In this document: one piece after another, positions 26,066 to 34,198 of the stretch
Numbering within the stretch: the first letter of the stretch is position 1
Layout: each line of letters starts with the position of its first letter
NCBI GenBank assembly: GCA_023418475.1
Contig: JAEZZO010000002.1
Location: forward strand, 1-64,000
Reading direction: 5' to 3'
Length of the DNA stretch: 64,000 nt
DNA from: Bacillota bacterium
Lineage (GTDB): Bacteria; Bacillota; Clostridia; Lachnospirales; Lachnospiraceae
Program-made: the position numbers and the translations under genes
Notes under the pieces: generated by a model
Seen by the model: the letters and a program-made list of their open reading frames with translations, nothing else
Told to the model about the DNA's origin: nothing
Database searches by the model: none

Positions 26066-26188
26066 TGATAATCCCTCCTATAATTTGGACATATGACGGA
26101 TGCCTTTGTCATATCTTATTCGAATCGAAAGGGATTTATGAATATAATTTGTCTCATATCTATAAAAGCTATTTTATATGTTTTATTC

Positions 26189-26325
26189 AACAACAAAAGT
26201 ATTCTTCATGCGCTCTCGTAATTATAAATCCATCATGCACAGCTTTTGTTCCGTGCGTGATGCTTCGCATCCTACCGGAGAGTTTTATTTTATAGGGTAT
26301 ATTTTCTTATGAAATAAAAAGAAAA
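26189..26325 (+). repeat. Dispersed structured repeat R2, copy b
   Basis: This is the most diverged of the three long copies. It keeps GCACAGCTTTTGTTCC and the end hairpin TTTTATTTTATAGG with TTCTTATGAAATAAAA. Changes in one arm are often matched by pairable changes in the other. GCAC/GTGC pairing flanks the CAGCTTTTGTTCC loop. It sits upstream of sipL. Confidence 0.7.
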
Positions 26326-26326
26326 G

Positions 26327-26373
26327 ACATGCTCCTTCCGTTTTGAAATAACGGATCCAAACATGTCCTTTAT
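26327..26373 (-). terminator. Terminator of veg
   Basis: GACATG and CATGTC, with inner CCGTT/AACGG, form an imperfect hairpin followed by TTTTCTTTTTA in minus-strand reading, just after the veg stop. Confidence 0.65.
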
Positions 26374-26383
26374 TTATATTATC

Positions 26384-26629
26384 TTAGCTGCAGAGTATCA
26401 ATTCTATGTCTTTCGTTAAAATATCGGTATAGCTGTATGAAACCAACTTGACCGGCATATCTTTCGTTTCCTGAACCTTAATTAGAAATATACTGGGATA
26501 TGTCTCTGAAATAATCCCTTCTGATACATCAACCTTATGGCGCCCTCTGTTTATTCTGATCTTGACTCTTTTCCCTGTTTGACTCATAACGGCATTTCTT
26601 ACATAATTTACGTCATTTTGCTTCATCAT
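26384..26629 (-). CDS. veg: Veg family protein
   Basis: An 81-residue Veg homologue (formerly DUF1021), a small soluble beta-strand protein linked in Bacillus to biofilm regulation and spore outgrowth. The core GKRVKIRINRGRHKVDVSEGIISETYPSIFLIKV is characteristic. I choose ATG 26629 (MMKQND) because AAGGAG lies 6 bases upstream; the frame is open 11 codons further. A near-perfect sigmaA promoter lies at 26742-26770, in keeping with the strong veg promoter of Bacillus. Confidence 0.87.
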   Translation of the reverse strand: MMKQNDVNYVRNAVMSQTGKRVKIRINRGRHKVDVSEGIISETYPSIFLIKVQETKDMPVKLVSYSYTDILTKDIELILCS

Positions 26630-26741
26630 TATTTTCTCCTTGTAAATGCTTTCTATCACCATCTACGGAACAGGTAATCCTTTGATGGGTGCATCAGCAT
26701 TCCTACCAATAAATCTGTAACAAATTACATGCATCTGCACC

Positions 26742-26770
26742 ATTATAGCATTAATAGCATGTACCGTCAA
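26742..26770 (-). promoter_or_regulatory. Strong SigmaA promoter of veg
   Basis: On the minus strand TTGACG (26765-26770), a 17-bp spacer and TATAAT (26742-26747) are present. The start near 26735 gives a leader of about 105 nt. Confidence 0.8.
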
Positions 26771-27123
26771 ATATTTTCAGACAATTTTATTAATATGTGG
26801 GGTTTGTTCTGAAAAATATGCACAGGAAAAAATCTCTATTTTGTTAATTTTAATGGTATATTTATGTATATATTACCTCCTGTAAAATGTTTCAATGGCA
26901 AATATATACAAATAGTGTGATAATTTTTCTATAAATACATGTCATATTAACAAATTATTATCAAACCACAATATATTGTAAATAGAATTATAATTTACCT
27001 AAATATTGTTATTCAACCCACATAATTCCTTTCTTCTAATATTAGGCTTCCTTAATCCCATTTTTTCTCGCCTCTTATTTCCAGTGTACGCATTTAATTT
27101 AATTCCTTTTTTTCTATTAATAT
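26771..27123. other. AT-rich gene-free stretch
   Basis: About 350 bp of very AT-rich sequence with no credible reading frame, hairpin or repeat that I can recognise. It separates veg from the R3 element. Confidence 0.5.
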
Positions 27124-27214
27124 GATTGAAGTGTCAAAAGCCTAAAAATGAACGCCGGATTAATACGAGTGCATATATCTGCATAACTTGAATCAGGCTT
27201 TTGACAATCGAATC
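27124..27214. repeat. MITE-like inverted-repeat element R3, copy a
   Basis: TGTCAAAAGCCT (27132-27143) and AGGCTTTTGACA (27195-27206) are perfect 12-bp terminal inverted repeats, extended by GATT/AATC. The element is about 91 bp and non-coding. A related element lies at 28192-28285 on the other side of the XRE operon, and right-end-like pieces occur at about 5742 and 35205. Confidence 0.65.
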
Positions 27215-27386
27215 TTAATTTATAAATTAAAGATAAACTACTAATGATTTCTGTAATGTTGTATAACGTGCTCTTATTCTCTGGATCATTAAAAATTAAT
27301 CCTCCGATATCTTTTTAATAATGAAAAGTTCATTTATTTTCCATTGAAGTCTATTCGTCTATAAAAAGTTTACATACTATAATATT

Positions 27387-27454
27387 ATGGAAAGTACGCT
27401 TGACATTTTGTGTAAAAAGTAGTATGATATGTTTATGGAAAGTTAGCTTTACAT
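27387..27454 (+). promoter_or_regulatory. Promoter flanked by two direct repeats, likely XRE operator
   Basis: TTGACA (27400-27405), a 17-bp spacer and TATGAT (27423-27428) form the promoter. ATGGAAAGTACGCTTGACAT (27387-27406) overlaps the -35, and ATGGAAAGTTAGCTTTACAT (27435-27454) lies at the transcription start. They match at 17 of 20 positions, and the core AAAGTNNGCTT is an imperfect palindrome. The layout suits autorepression by the downstream HTH protein. Confidence 0.7.
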
Positions 27455-27469
27455 GAAAGGAGTGCTACT

Positions 27470-27676
27470 GTGAAAAACCGTCTGGAAGAAATACGGAAGC
27501 AGCGTGGTATTAAGCAGGAAGAACTGGCAGCGGTCCTTGAAGTATCAAGGCAAACCATCGGTTCTTTGGAAAATGGACGTTATAACCCTTCCATCCATCT
27601 TGCTTTTAAAATTGCACGCTATTTTGAAATGAGCATTGAAGAAATTTTTATTTATGAAGAGGAGGATGCAAAATGA
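27470..27676 (+). CDS. XRE-family HTH regulator, minimal
   Basis: A 68-residue, single-domain helix-turn-helix protein: IRKQRGIKQEELAAVLEVSRQTIGSLENGRYNPSIHLAFKIARYF. It starts at GTG behind AAAGGAG. It overlaps the next gene by 4 bases (ATGA), so the pair is translationally coupled. This small class usually represses its own operon with a membrane partner gene. Two near-identical 20-bp repeats around the promoter support autoregulation. Confidence 0.88.
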   Translation: MKNRLEEIRKQRGIKQEELAAVLEVSRQTIGSLENGRYNPSIHLAFKIARYFEMSIEEIFIYEEEDAK

Positions 27677-28104
27677 GAAAGAAATTGATTATTTATTGTA
27701 CAACCGTAATTGGGCTGATACTGCTGGCTGTCGGACTTTACCTGGTGAAAGCAGTACCGGAAGCCCTGGAAAATATGAAAGCACTGCCATTTATATTTAT
27801 TGGTCTGGGTACAGGCATTTTGGGAAATGGTATTGGAGATATCATTAGTCGGAGAGCGCTGAAGGGCAACCCCGCTTTTCAAAAGCAAATTGAAACAGAT
27901 CAAAAAGATGAACGGAACGTGGCAATATCCTACCGTGCAAAAGCTAAGGCCTATGACATGATGATCTTCGTATATAGCGCCTTACTACTTGCCTTTGCTC
28001 TTATGGGAATTAATAGGACTGCAATTCTCATGTTGGTTTGCGCTTATTTGTTTGTAGTTTTCTATAGTATCTATTACCGCCACAAATATGAGAAAGAAAT
28101 GTAA
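27673..28104 (+). CDS. Four-helix membrane protein, partner of the XRE regulator
   Basis: A 143-residue integral membrane protein with four predicted helices: residues about 5-25, 37-55, 95-112 and 116-134. A cytoplasmic loop rich in charged residues (ETDQKDERNVAISYRAKAKAYD) joins helices 2 and 3. It resembles the DUF2178/DUF6442-type proteins often encoded after small XRE regulators. Function is unknown; sensing membrane state and signalling to the regulator is a guess. Translation starts inside the regulator's stop codon. Confidence 0.8.
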   Translation: MRKKLIIYCTTVIGLILLAVGLYLVKAVPEALENMKALPFIFIGLGTGILGNGIGDIISRRALKGNPAFQKQIETDQKDERNVAISYRAKAKAYDMMIFVYSALLLAFALMGINRTAILMLVCAYLFVVFYSIYYRHKYEKEM

Positions 28105-28191
28105 CAGTAAGTTATGAAACATTCCTTTTACTTGCAAGTATGCATATAACTAACCACTTTTTGTATAACAGCATTCCTTATATCTGTTTTG

Positions 28192-28285
28192 GATGTTAAA
28201 GCCTAGAATATATTGCTGGAAGGATATGGGTGTATATATACACACCCATATCCTTCTACATAACCTGATGAGGTCTTTTGACATC
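28192..28285. repeat. R3-like element, copy b, with strong central hairpin
   Basis: The ends GATGTTAAAGCCT and AGGTCTTTTGACATC form imperfect inverted repeats similar to R3 copy a. Inside, AAGGATATGGGTGTATAT and its mirror (28220-28255) form an 18-bp hairpin with one mismatch. That hairpin may also terminate the XRE operon. Confidence 0.55.
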
Positions 28286-28300
28286 TAAATCTTATCTGTG

Positions 28301-28714
28301 CTATTCAAAAACAACCCGCTCCTCGCGAAGTTCCAGCTTCACAACAACATAAGGATAGGTAATCCCCTGAGATACCATATCTTCCTTGGATGGCCCGATC
28401 AAATTCGTATCAATATAGATTGCATTCTTGGTCAGATATAATTGGTTAACCTGGATACTATAACCACCGCTGTTTTGCTCTCCATAGCCAACAGCAATAT
28501 AAAGATTATCCTTGTTCGTATAAGTAAGTTTAAATGGTTGCGCTTTCTTCTCATCAATAATTTCTTTTAGTTCGCCCGGTAAATCGGCATCCTCTACCAC
28601 CGTAAAATCCAGATCTTTTAGTTTTTTAATGTCCGTATTCTCTGTCTTGCACGCTGTTAACCCCGTTGCAGTAAATACGATTGTAAGAAGCAGAAATACA
28701 ATGAACTTTCTCAT
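28301..28714 (-). CDS. Lipoprotein with PrcB-like C-terminal domain
   Basis: About 137 residues. The signal peptide ends in lipobox LTAC, so the protein is lipid-anchored outside the membrane. The C-terminal half (YIAVGYGEQNSGGYSIQVNQLYLTKNAIYIDTNLIGP) matches the PrcB_C fold, named for a protease-complex subunit of spirochaetes. No protease gene is adjacent, so a binding or inhibitory role is only suggested. ATG 28714 is favoured by GGAGGT 6 bases upstream; the frame is open four codons further. Confidence 0.78.
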   Translation of the reverse strand: MRKFIVFLLLTIVFTATGLTACKTENTDIKKLKDLDFTVVEDADLPGELKEIIDEKKAQPFKLTYTNKDNLYIAVGYGEQNSGGYSIQVNQLYLTKNAIYIDTNLIGPSKEDMVSQGITYPYVVVKLELREERVVFE

Positions 28715-28863
28715 TCTTACCTCCATAGATTCTTCAATTATTAAATTCTATGAGGTAGCGAACTAAAAAATTCAAAAAATGCATCGTATCTTCTATTTTA
28801 AACTATCAGCCTGTAATGGACTGCCATGTCCCGGATTCCCGCTTTCCGGTAATCCCTTATACT

Positions 28864-31446
28864 TTACTGAACCCTGGCAACAAGCTGATTATTGTCAACG
28901 TCGATGATAACCGTATCCTGTGATTGAACGCTATCACTTAAGATTAGTCTTGCACTTAACGTTTCAACATTCTTCTGAAGATAACGTTTCAGTGGTCTTG
29001 CACCGTAAATCGGATCATAAGCCTGTTCTGCTATATATTCCTTTGCCCGGTCGGTCAGTACAATCGTAATTTCCCTATCGGCAAGGCGTTTATTAAGATC
29101 TGTAATGAGAAGATCCATGATAGCATCGATATTATCCCTCGTCAGTGGTTTGAACAGGATGATTTCATCCAGACGGTTCAAAAATTCCGGACGGAAGGAG
29201 GTGCGTAGTTCATTCATAACCATTTCTTCACATTCACTGCTTACCTCACCCTGTGTATCTATGCCCTCCAGAAGATACCGGGAACCAATATTCGAGGTCA
29301 GAATAATAATCGTATTTTTAAAATCCACAGTCCTTCCCTGAGAGTCCGTAATACGTCCATCATCCAAAACCTGCAGCAATACGTTAAAGACATCCGGATG
29401 TGCTTTCTCAATCTCATCAAACAGAATGACCGTATAGGGTCTGCGTCTTACGGCTTCTGTCAGCTGGCCTCCCTCTTCATAACCTACATATCCCGGAGGT
29501 GCACCGATTAGTCTGGCTACAGAATGCTTCTCCATATACTCACTCATATCGATACGCACCATATTATGCTCACTGTCAAATAAGTTTTCAGCAAGAGCTT
29601 TCGCAAGCTCTGTCTTGCCCACACCGGTGGGGCCAAGGAATAAGAACGAACCAATCGGTTTATTTGGATCTTTAATTCCGGCTTTGGAACGAAGGATTGC
29701 ATCCGATACCTTATCAACACCTTCCTCCTGCCCAATTACCCTCTTATGAAGCTCTTCACTCAGATGCAGCGTCTTACTGCGCTCTCCCTCGGTAAGCTTC
29801 GTAATCGGAATACCAGTCCATCTGGAAACTATTTTCGCTATTTCCTCTTCGCTGACATTCTCATGCACCAGTACAGCCTCTTCTTCCTTTAAACGGTCCT
29901 CTTCCGCCTTTAACTGTCTCTGCAGCTCAGGGAGGCGGCCGTATTTTAGTTCTGCTGCCTTATTAAGATCATAGCTTCGCTCAGCAAGTTCAATTTCATT
30001 GTTAAGGCCTTCCATCGCTTCCCTTAATTTATGAACCTTCTCCATGGAAGCCTTCTCTTTATCCCAGGTTGCTTTTGCTGAGGCAAAGGCATCGCGTAGT
30101 TCGGCAAGCTCTCTTTGAAGATCGCTTAACCGTTCTGCACTCAGACGGTCATTTTCCTTCTTCAGCGCCGCTTCCTCGATTTCCATCTGCATAATCCTTC
30201 GCTGCATATCATCCAGTTCGGTTGGCATGGAATCTAGCTCTGTCTTAATCAGTGCACAGGCCTCATCTACCAGGTCAATTGCTTTATCCGGCAGGAAACG
30301 GTCTGAGATATACCGGTTGGATAAGGTAGCGGCACTGACCAGTGCACCATCGGTGATCTTGACTCCATGGAATACCTCATAACGTTCCTTTAAGCCTCTC
30401 AGGATAGAAATAGTATCCTCCACAGTGGGCTCCTCCACCATAACCGGTTGGAATCTTCGCTCCAGAGCGGCATCCTTCTCAATATTCTGCCGGTATTCAT
30501 TTAATGTAGTTGCACCAATACAGTGCAGCTCGCCCCTTGCCAGCATGGGCTTTAGCATATTGCCCATATCCATCGAGCCTTCCGCCTTACCAGCTCCGAC
30601 GATGGTATGAAGCTCATCGATAAAGAGAATAATGTGTCCTTCGCTTTTTGCAACTTCCTCTAATACTGCCTTTAATCTTTCCTCAAACTCCCCGCGGTAC
30701 TTCGCACCTGCCACCAGAGAACCCATATCCAGAGCAAAAAGCTTCTTGTCCTTTAAGGACTGCGGAACATCACCCCTTACAATTCTCTGTGCCAGACCTT
30801 CTACCACTGCGGTTTTACCTACACCGGGTTCACCAATCAGAACCGGATTGTTCTTCGTCTTTCTGGAGAGAATACGGATTACATTACGGATTTCACTGTC
30901 CCGTCCGATGACCGGATCAAGCTTCTGCTCCTTCGCACGTGTCACCAGATCATAACCATATTTTTCCAGTGTATCATAGGTAGCCTCGGGATTATCATTT
31001 ACTACCTTTTGATTTCCTCTTACCGTCTGGAGTGCTTTCAAGAAATCTTCACGGTTAATACGGAATTCGTTAAATAAAGCCTTAACTTCTCTGTTTGGCT
31101 GCTTCAGCATACTTAGGAACAGGTGCTCTACCGATACATAGGAATCTCCCATCTGCTTGGCTTCATTTTCCGCATTGATCAGGATTTTATTCAGATCATT
31201 ACTGATGACAAGCTGTCCGCCCGATACCTTAGGGCGTTTGTTTAATAGGCCCTTCACCTGGGCAAGAAAAACCTCGGTACTAATATCCATCTTCTCGAGC
31301 AGCTTTTTAATCAAGCTATCCTCTAAGGACAGCAGGCTGTAGAGCAGATGCTCCACATCAATTTCCTGGTGTCCGTATTCGTAGGCCAGGCTCTCACAAT
31401 TCTGGACCGCCTGCATCGAATTCTGTGTAAATTTGTTTATGTTCAT
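28864..31446 (-). CDS. clpB: ATP-dependent chaperone ClpB
   Basis: An 860-residue Hsp100 disaggregase, full length. The double Clp_N repeat (about 10-145) is followed by AAA-1 with Walker A GEPGVGKT and Walker B LFIDELHTIVGAG. The long coiled-coil middle domain (about 405-525) distinguishes ClpB from ClpA/ClpC. AAA-2 (GPTGVGKTELAKALAE, ILTSNIGSRYLL) and the C-terminal small domain complete it. It works with DnaK to rescue aggregated protein. The SD is GAAGGAGGAG. I found neither a CIRCE element nor a full CtsR tandem heptad upstream, only a vegetative promoter at 31535-31563. Confidence 0.96.
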   Translation of the reverse strand: MNINKFTQNSMQAVQNCESLAYEYGHQEIDVEHLLYSLLSLEDSLIKKLLEKMDISTEVFLAQVKGLLNKRPKVSGGQLVISNDLNKILINAENEAKQMGDSYVSVEHLFLSMLKQPNREVKALFNEFRINREDFLKALQTVRGNQKVVNDNPEATYDTLEKYGYDLVTRAKEQKLDPVIGRDSEIRNVIRILSRKTKNNPVLIGEPGVGKTAVVEGLAQRIVRGDVPQSLKDKKLFALDMGSLVAGAKYRGEFEERLKAVLEEVAKSEGHIILFIDELHTIVGAGKAEGSMDMGNMLKPMLARGELHCIGATTLNEYRQNIEKDAALERRFQPVMVEEPTVEDTISILRGLKERYEVFHGVKITDGALVSAATLSNRYISDRFLPDKAIDLVDEACALIKTELDSMPTELDDMQRRIMQMEIEEAALKKENDRLSAERLSDLQRELAELRDAFASAKATWDKEKASMEKVHKLREAMEGLNNEIELAERSYDLNKAAELKYGRLPELQRQLKAEEDRLKEEEAVLVHENVSEEEIAKIVSRWTGIPITKLTEGERSKTLHLSEELHKRVIGQEEGVDKVSDAILRSKAGIKDPNKPIGSFLFLGPTGVGKTELAKALAENLFDSEHNMVRIDMSEYMEKHSVARLIGAPPGYVGYEEGGQLTEAVRRRPYTVILFDEIEKAHPDVFNVLLQVLDDGRITDSQGRTVDFKNTIIILTSNIGSRYLLEGIDTQGEVSSECEEMVMNELRTSFRPEFLNRLDEIILFKPLTRDNIDAIMDLLITDLNKRLADREITIVLTDRAKEYIAEQAYDPIYGARPLKRYLQKNVETLSARLILSDSVQSQDTVIIDVDNNQLVARVQ

Positions 31447-31534
31447 AATCCACTCCTCCTTCTATGAGCGCTGTTGGTTCCAATTTAGATGTCGTTTATA
31501 TTTTCTGTTTTTATGTTTTACTTGTTCTATAAGC

Positions 31535-31563
31535 AATATAACACATGCAATATAGTTTGGCAA
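31535..31563 (-). promoter_or_regulatory. Promoter of clpB
   Basis: On the minus strand TTGCCA (31558-31563), a 17-bp spacer and TATATT (31535-31540) are present, with a start near 31528 and a leader of about 80 nt. The rest of the 510-bp gap holds an R1 arm at 31725 and no gene. Confidence 0.65.
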
Positions 31564-31724
31564 GAGGGAATCTAAAATTGTGTCTATTGTTATTGATGTT
31601 AAGTCAAAATACTGCGCTTATGAATAAAAATCAACAAACCTTTCTATTTTCAAGGTGTAACGACTTCTACGCTTGCTCTTTACAGAGTTTTCTCATGTAT
31701 CAACGTTCTCACCTCGTTACTGAT

Positions 31725-31760
31725 CACAGGCAAGTCATATTCCGAGCTGTGCATCTCAAG
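31725..31760 (+). repeat. R1 repeat arm
   Basis: CAAGTCATATTCCGAGCTGT preceded by CACAGG and followed by GCATC is the copy closest to the family consensus. Confidence 0.65.
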
Positions 31761-31934
31761 AGAATTTTTATTTTTAGGCGAATTCCCCTCATATTAAAAT
31801 ATAAAATCTGACACTAGTGATGTGCTAATCCCTTATAGCAAGTGTACCCTTCACATCACCTTCCTGAAAATAAATGTTTCATGCCAAAGGATTTTCCATA
31901 ATCAATCTTTATCATTCCGCTAATAATTCCACAA

Positions 31935-31977
31935 AAGAAAGAGAAACATAAGGGCAGCTACCTGCCCTTATGCTTCT
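31935..31977 (-). terminator. Terminator overlapping the yjdF stop codon
   Basis: CATAAGGGCAG (from 31947) and CTGCCCTTATG (to about 31971) form an 11-bp stem whose loop contains the yjdF stop. The minus strand continues TTTCTCTTTCTTTTG. The last codons of yjdF thus double as one stem arm. Confidence 0.8.
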
Positions 31978-32377
31978 CTTTCTTTTTCTGTTGCTTTAAT
32001 TCAAATTGAAATTGCATCTTAGCCTCCCGCTGTTCGCGGGATCGAGACTTTCTTTCGATTTTTCCTTCTTCGTGCTGAAGCTTTAATGCCTGCTGTGATT
32101 TTGTTCCGATACCCGTATTGGCTAATTGCTTCTTAACCTCTCTCTGCAAACGTTTCGGGTTAATCCGTTCGTTGACCTCTGGTTCAGAAGATACCGAAGG
32201 ACTGAATCGAAGTTTGGCATAATTCTTCAAAACAAACTCCATAATCTCATAATCCTTAGGTTCCGGACCAAACGTAACCTTACATGCAGAAAGCCTGCCC
32301 TCAGATACCTGTTCGAAAACACCCACCCAGAAGGAGTCTTCAAAAAACACCTGTAATCTCCCTGAAACTTTGTCCAT
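31958..32377 (-). CDS. yjdF: YjdF family protein (DUF2992)
   Basis: A 139-residue protein of the YjdF family. A small N-terminal beta-rich domain (VSGRLQVFFEDSFWVGVFEQVSEGRLSACKVTFGPEPKDYEI) is followed by a strongly basic, helical C-terminus (NPKRLQREVKKQ to QQKKKEKHKGR). The family is known for being controlled by the yjdF riboswitch, which responds to azaaromatic compounds, and is thought to deal with such toxic aromatics; its biochemistry is unknown. A matching structured leader precedes this copy. Confidence 0.87.
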   Translation of the reverse strand: MDKVSGRLQVFFEDSFWVGVFEQVSEGRLSACKVTFGPEPKDYEIMEFVLKNYAKLRFSPSVSSEPEVNERINPKRLQREVKKQLANTGIGTKSQQALKLQHEEGKIERKSRSREQREAKMQFQFELKQQKKKEKHKGR

Positions 32378-32397
32378 TAGAATCCCTCCTTAAGATT

Positions 32398-32482
32398 TAA
32401 TGAACAAAGAACGGACAACCAAGGAGGCAGGTTACTGACATCAATTTTATTTTATGCTCCCGGACTACCAACCGGGATGTGT
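32398..32482 (-). promoter_or_regulatory. yjdF (azaaromatic) riboswitch
   Basis: In the minus-strand leader, CCCGG and CCGGG (32458-32478) form the first hairpin. It is followed by the unpaired-looking ATAAAATAAAATTGATGTC stretch, GTAACC and GCCTCCTTGG. CCTCCTT (32421-32427, complement) is an exact anti-Shine-Dalgarno for AAGGAGG (32385-32391), so translational control is readable directly. The order of segments matches my memory of the yjdF motif, and the gene downstream is yjdF. A TATAAT -10 lies just upstream. Confidence 0.75.
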
Positions 32483-32541
32483 TTTTATCTTTGTATCTGT
32501 ATTATATCAAATCGCATTCAAATAGCAACCTACCAGTCAAA

Positions 32542-32889
32542 TTATTTTGGCAGGCTTCGAAAATAGATATGGTTACCATCCGGATCACAAAAATGCATAT
32601 TTTTTGCTCCCCAAGGCTGCAGCTTGGGCGGATCAATAATTGGTATTCCTAAGTCAAGCAGCCTTTCATATTCCTGATCAACGTCTTCAACGGTAAACGC
32701 TAAACTGATGTTTTGATTTTGATTATTCTTTACTTCTCCATTGTTGTATACGGATAAAACAGTTCCCTCCGTAAGGATAAACTGATGTACTTCATCCGTG
32801 CAATCACCGGAAATGTTCAATATTTTTCTATAAAACCCAGCCACTTTAATAACATCATTGGTATCAATGCTTACCTCTCCCAGTATCAT
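32542..32889 (-). CDS. VOC-family (glyoxalase/bleomycin-resistance) protein
   Basis: About 115 residues, one vicinal-oxygen-chelate domain made of two beta-alpha-beta-beta-beta units: EVSIDTNDVIKVAGFYRKIL at the start and NMHFCDPDGNHIYFRS at the end. The final Glu/His-type metal ligands are not certain, so catalysis versus ligand sequestration is open. I take ATG 32889, preceded by GGAGG in GAAATGGAGG; four codons upstream is another ATG. Confidence 0.8.
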   Translation of the reverse strand: MILGEVSIDTNDVIKVAGFYRKILNISGDCTDEVHQFILTEGTVLSVYNNGEVKNNQNQNISLAFTVEDVDQEYERLLDLGIPIIDPPKLQPWGAKNMHFCDPDGNHIYFRSLPK

Positions 32890-32956
32890 TTTTTCCTCCA
32901 TTTCTGCTCATGTTATCATGCTTTATCACTAAGATTATGTACAACTGCTGCAATGA

Positions 32957-33814
32957 CTATATTCTGATATTTCCTTTTACTGAAATAACAGCATTCCCAC
33001 CGATATCAATTCTGCTGTTCCTAATTCTGCTGTGAATCTCAGATGGCTTTCCCATGCTTTCTCCCTGAATGAAAATATTTTCACCATCTTTCGGAAGAAG
33101 TCCCATCCTATCAAGATAATAGGTAAGAGCGCCATTCGACGTTCCGGTTGCCGCTTCTTCCTCAATTCCGTACAAAGGCGCGAAATTTCTGCAATATGCC
33201 GTAGCTTCCGGAAGGCCTTCATAACAAAACATATAAATCCCGGCTACTTCATGTTTTTTTGATAATCTCAACACTTCAACCCCATTTGAAACAGCAAGTC
33301 CTAGACTCTCGCGGCTTTTTACCGGCAATAAAATATCTGCTAAACCACTGCTAACAATACAGGGTTCAAAAGCATCCGGTTTATCTTGTAAATTCAGTCC
33401 GAAGGCCCGATATATTTCTATGCTTTCTTCCTTTGTTAATTCATTTATCAATTTTCCCCGCGCCATTTCCATCCAGACTAAATCTGCTGCCACCTCTATA
33501 GAAAAGCTTCCTGCCTTAGTATCCAGCATATAATTGCCTTTTTCAAGCTTTTTCTCCTTCCGCAGGACCGTAAAGGCAGAAATTGTGGCATGTCCGCATA
33601 AATCGATTTCATCCATCAGGGTAAAATACTTAATATTGTATCGGCTATTACCGACTGCCTTAACAAATGCTGTTTCAGAATGCTTCAGCTCCGCAGCAAC
33701 CTTTTGCATCACAGCCGCATCCGGAAAATCATCCTTTTCCCCCAGTAAAACAACACCTGCCTGGTTACCTCCAAATATTTGATTTGTAAAGGCATCAGCA
33801 ATAAATAATTCCAT
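32957..33814 (-). CDS. PhzF-family isomerase
   Basis: A 285-residue protein of the PhzF/diaminopimelate-epimerase fold. Motifs seen are GGNQAGVVLL near 15, HSETAFVK (with the catalytic Glu), LCGHATISAF and GIEEEAATGTSNGALTYYL. The family isomerises varied small acids; the substrate here is unknown. It lies in a run of small minus-strand genes with no shared pathway. Confidence 0.88.
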   Translation of the reverse strand: MELFIADAFTNQIFGGNQAGVVLLGEKDDFPDAAVMQKVAAELKHSETAFVKAVGNSRYNIKYFTLMDEIDLCGHATISAFTVLRKEKKLEKGNYMLDTKAGSFSIEVAADLVWMEMARGKLINELTKEESIEIYRAFGLNLQDKPDAFEPCIVSSGLADILLPVKSRESLGLAVSNGVEVLRLSKKHEVAGIYMFCYEGLPEATAYCRNFAPLYGIEEEAATGTSNGALTYYLDRMGLLPKDGENIFIQGESMGKPSEIHSRIRNSRIDIGGNAVISVKGNIRI

Positions 33815-33848
33815 GGTGAAACACTCCTTTGTTTTCTATTACTCAAAT

Positions 33849-34145
33849 CTATTTGATCTGCCTATCATATCGTTGTGCAAGGTCTGTTAATATCTCCACA
33901 ATATCAGGCTTCCAGTGGATTTTAACCGTTAAATCATTACAGGGAAATTCCGGACATAATCCGCAGAATTGTACTTGATGGTTCTTTGCACATGCATGGA
34001 CAGGGCAACGGCCTGTCTGTTCCCATTCCTTACAATGACCATCTGATTCAATACATCCCTGGCATATTCCGCTCTCTTTTTCCTCGCAACCGGTACAACA
34101 CTCACCACATGCCGTTATTTTAGAAAAATCTATTTCACCTTTCAA
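33849..34145 (-). CDS. DUF3795 cysteine-rich protein
   Basis: A 98-residue protein with eleven or so cysteines arranged as CGECCTGCEEKESGICQGC, then CPVHACAKNHQVQFCGLC and PCNDL. This is the DUF3795 pattern, probably binding zinc or an Fe-S cluster. Function is unknown. It lies 34 bp upstream of the PhzF-like gene and may be co-transcribed. Confidence 0.8.
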   Translation of the reverse strand: MKGEIDFSKITACGECCTGCEEKESGICQGCIESDGHCKEWEQTGRCPVHACAKNHQVQFCGLCPEFPCNDLTVKIHWKPDIVEILTDLAQRYDRQIK

Positions 34146-34198
34146 TTCTAAACCTCCAAATCTGAATTTATTACAGTATTCTCTTACTGAAACTCACC

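Noticed and set aside
31447..31957. CIRCE or CtsR heat-shock operators upstream of clpB
   Set aside because: Only a single AGTCAAA heptad and no TTAGCACTC inverted repeat were found, so no stress operator is claimed.
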